64,000 nt of DNA from an uncultured Halieaceae bacterium (GTDB lineage: Bacteria; Pseudomonadota; Gammaproteobacteria; Pseudomonadales; Halieaceae): the NCBI GenBank assembly GCA_938074045.1, contig CALJGI010000011.1, forward strand, positions 1 to 64,000, written 5' to 3'. Below are positions 62,117 through 64,000 of this stretch, one piece after another. Below the pieces are notes generated by a model. It searched no databases, was not told the origin of the DNA, and saw nothing but the letters and a program-made list of their open reading frames with translations. Position 1 is the stretch's first letter; each line of letters begins with the position of its first letter. Made by a program: the position numbers and the translations under genes.

Positions 62117-64000
62117 CTAGCGCAGTTTTCTCCCTCCCATCGTATGAACTGGCGGACGTCGTAACACCTCGGGTGCCGGCGCTACGTAACGAGTTGCACT
62201 GCGACGGGAAGCACCACCTTTACCTAAATCCAGATTGTCACACCAGTCCAGTCCCACGGTCATGGATCGTGTTGCCGGGAGATTGGCAATGTCCGCAGTG
62301 AAGTCGCGATCAGGCAGTAATTCAGCCAGGGTCTGTTCCAGGCGCGGAATCACATGTGGCGTACCGATACGGTTCCTTACCCCCCAGCGCACTACATAAT
62401 CCGCACAATCTACATTGGGATCGTTCTCATCCGGGACGGTCGTAAAGGCGACATCGCGATCGAAACCGTAATGCACGTACATCATCATTTCTTCAAACAG
62501 CATCGCCAGATCTTCATATTGACTGGAATAGGCGTATAGGTCATTGGCGCCGTCGGTCGCAAACCAACCTCCTATCTGTCCGGCGGAATAAGCAGCCTCT
62601 TGATCGCTGATGGGAGCTCCTTGATACAGAACTGAGGCAATCCCGAACAACTCGGGAGACTGCAGTGGTTGGTCCGCGCTCAATCGGTCCGACGGGAATG
62701 CAAAGCTGGTTTCTGCCGGCGACAGCGAAGGGCTCAGACTGGAAAATTCATCCGGCGGCAAAAAATCTGCTGCGTGGGCCAATTCGTGAAACAGTAATTC
62801 AGCGGCCTGCTGCGCCACAGTCTCTATCGGGCGATTGCCATTGGCATCGATACCGCCTAGCTCCGCATCAGCATAATCATTGTCTTTCACGTAACGCCAC
62901 AAATCTGCAAAATCCACCAACTTGGCAAACTCAGCACGATAATCAGGGTCGGTGCTGATGGTCAATCGCTCCCCACGTGTTACCCAGAACACGTCGGCAT
63001 CGAGATGTATTGAGCCAGAATTGGCGTCGTAAAAGGAAGGTCGGGTATTAGCCCCGATCGTTATCGCCCGTAAACTCCTCATCAACAGCAATATGTCGGG
63101 CGGCATCATGGGCAGCGCCTGTTCAAAGCGCGCCGCCATCCAGGGGTGCGAAACAACCAATCTGTCCATGATGCCCTGCAAATCCGGCGTGAGTGTTTCC
63201 TGCCCAATCAGCGGAAACTCACCGAAACTGCAAAGATCTCTAAACAGACTGGGCAGCAGGCACTCAGCCAGCTCTCTGGCATAGGGTGAGTCGGGATTTG
63301 CCGGGGCCCAGGGTGCTCGAAAAAGTACGTCTGAGCCGGTGTAGGAGATAAGCCCTGCATCGAGATTTTCCCTGATTGAAAACGCCAGCCGCTCGAGCCA
63401 GACCGGGTCTCCCCGGTAGAGCCCCGAATGAGAGACATGTGACCAGTTGAGAATATCCAGATAATTGAGTTGCTTATCCCCGTTTATATCCGGCAGCATC
63501 AGGCTCGCTGCGGCGTTGAGTTCGTCTAAAATTTCCTCATCCGACAAGATATCCACCTCTGGCAGCACGGCCTGATACACCGCTTCAGTAAGTAGATTCA
63601 CCCGCAGCAAAGGCAGACTCAATTGCGCGCCGCTTACAATGGCATGCAGCGTGCCCCCAATGGCGGGAGGATTGGTATCCGGTTGTTGATCGTGGTTGTA
63701 ATCCTGATCTCGACCACCACTCACGGTAATCACGTACAGCGTCTCACCATCGATCTCCGTCGTTGGTATATCGGCGGCGCCCATCAGGGCAAGTTGCAGG
63801 TATGCGCCCAGGGCCTCCCACACATCCAGTGCGTAACGAGCCCGGGATTCATTGACCGAGTCACTGCTCAAACCTGTAACCACCTCGGTTCCGGTTCGCA
63901 AGTCAGTGATTCGAATCTGAGCCCCCGCAAGTGGCCCATAAAGCTCCACCTGCAGGCACCCGGTCAGAGCCAGCATTAATACCAGGGACAGATAGCATCG
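62117..64000 (-). CDS. Lipoprotein with zinc-metallopeptidase-like HExxH motif, N-terminus off the right edge
   Basis: At least 627 residues are encoded. The frame stays open to the window edge and reads RCYLSLVLMLALTGC, a lipoprotein signal whose start must lie just outside, so the ATG at 63976 is internal to the signal. The mature protein has a short beta domain, a calcium-loop-like DINGDKQLNYLDILNW (dockerin/EF-hand-like), and later HELAHAADFL (motif at 62774-62788), the HExxH of zincin peptidases. A downstream EDLAMLFEEMMM could supply the third ligand. I do not recognise the family; a surface or periplasmic peptidase is plausible. Confidence 0.65.
   Translation of the reverse strand, partial: RCYLSLVLMLALTGCLQVELYGPLAGAQIRITDLRTGTEVVTGLSSDSVNESRARYALDVWEALGAYLQLALMGAADIPTTEIDGETLYVITVSGGRDQDYNHDQQPDTNPPAIGGTLHAIVSGAQLSLPLLRVNLLTEAVYQAVLPEVDILSDEEILDELNAAASLMLPDINGDKQLNYLDILNWSHVSHSGLYRGDPVWLERLAFSIRENLDAGLISYTGSDVLFRAPWAPANPDSPYARELAECLLPSLFRDLCSFGEFPLIGQETLTPDLQGIMDRLVVSHPWMAARFEQALPMMPPDILLLMRSLRAITIGANTRPSFYDANSGSIHLDADVFWVTRGERLTISTDPDYRAEFAKLVDFADLWRYVKDNDYADAELGGIDANGNRPIETVAQQAAELLFHELAHAADFLPPDEFSSLSPSLSPAETSFAFPSDRLSADQPLQSPELFGIASVLYQGAPISDQEAAYSAGQIGGWFATDGANDLYAYSSQYEDLAMLFEEMMMYVHYGFDRDVAFTTVPDENDPNVDCADYVVRWGVRNRIGTPHVIPRLEQTLAELLPDRDFTADIANLPATRSMTVGLDWCDNLDLGKGGASRRSATRYVAPAPEVLRRPPVHTMGGRKLR

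Overview
The window looks like a piece of chromosome from a marine-type gammaproteobacterium related to Pseudomonas and the Cellvibrionales/Halieaceae. The assignment rests on gene content and order: recA-recX, mutS-fdxA, mlaA next to rssB-rssC-tal-dusA (an order I recall from Pseudomonas), cpxR-cpxA with a CpxP/Spy-like gene, hrpA, mnmC, yhhQ and a RhlE-type helicase. This is inference from recognised families; no database search was possible. I see no rRNA, tRNA, CRISPR array, insertion sequence or prophage gene.

Layout. 1-4.3 kb: start of an efflux adaptor lipoprotein running off the left edge, a secreted protein of unknown function, a Nudix hydrolase and a RhlE-like helicase. 4.4-13.3 kb: a decayed 2-oxoglutarate oxygenase, an Lrp/AsnC regulator divergent from an orphan homodimeric 2-oxoacid dehydrogenase E1 (AceE-like), a two-gene RND efflux operon and a decayed MFS transporter. 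13.3-17.5 kb: a tightly overlapping minus-strand operon encoding a CotH-like lipoprotein, a VTC (polyphosphate polymerase type) domain protein, a DUF4956 membrane protein and a phosphate-selective-type porin. 17.7-18.9 kb: cytochrome b561 and cytochrome c', convergent. 19.0-27.6 kb: a metabolic stretch with a class IV aminotransferase coupled to a sulfotransferase-like protein, an SDR, a DUF3604 protein, a crotonase, a P450, and HPPD with a divergent Lrp-type regulator.

28.0-35.2 kb: dusA, tal and a TerB-like gene converge on rssC-rssB and mlaA. Just upstream of mlaA sits a complete core bufferin/Hvf operon: a Cys-rich precursor with ten EGKCG motifs, a DUF692 (MNIO) enzyme and a DUF2063 partner. 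This predicts a post-translationally modified, metal-binding (probably copper) peptide and is the most exciting system here. 35.3-46.2 kb: hrpA, a MaoC hydratase, an unknown protein, mnmC, a glutamine cyclotransferase and a PreP-like M16 protease. 46.2-49.4 kb: a Cpx envelope-stress module with phased CpxR half-sites, then a MATE transporter relic. 49.4-52.8 kb: yhhQ, a TolB-like/TPR membrane protein and a DUF6491 lipoprotein. 52.9-62.1 kb: recX, recA with a LexA box, an RND efflux pair, mutS and fdxA. At the right edge lies most of a lipoprotein with a zinc-peptidase HExxH motif.

Themes: envelope homeostasis and efflux (three RND systems, MlaA, Cpx, porin, bufferin), DNA repair, tRNA modification (dusA, mnmC, yhhQ) and aromatic or acyl-CoA catabolism. 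Several transporter and oxygenase genes are in visible decay, so reductive change is going on between the conserved blocks.
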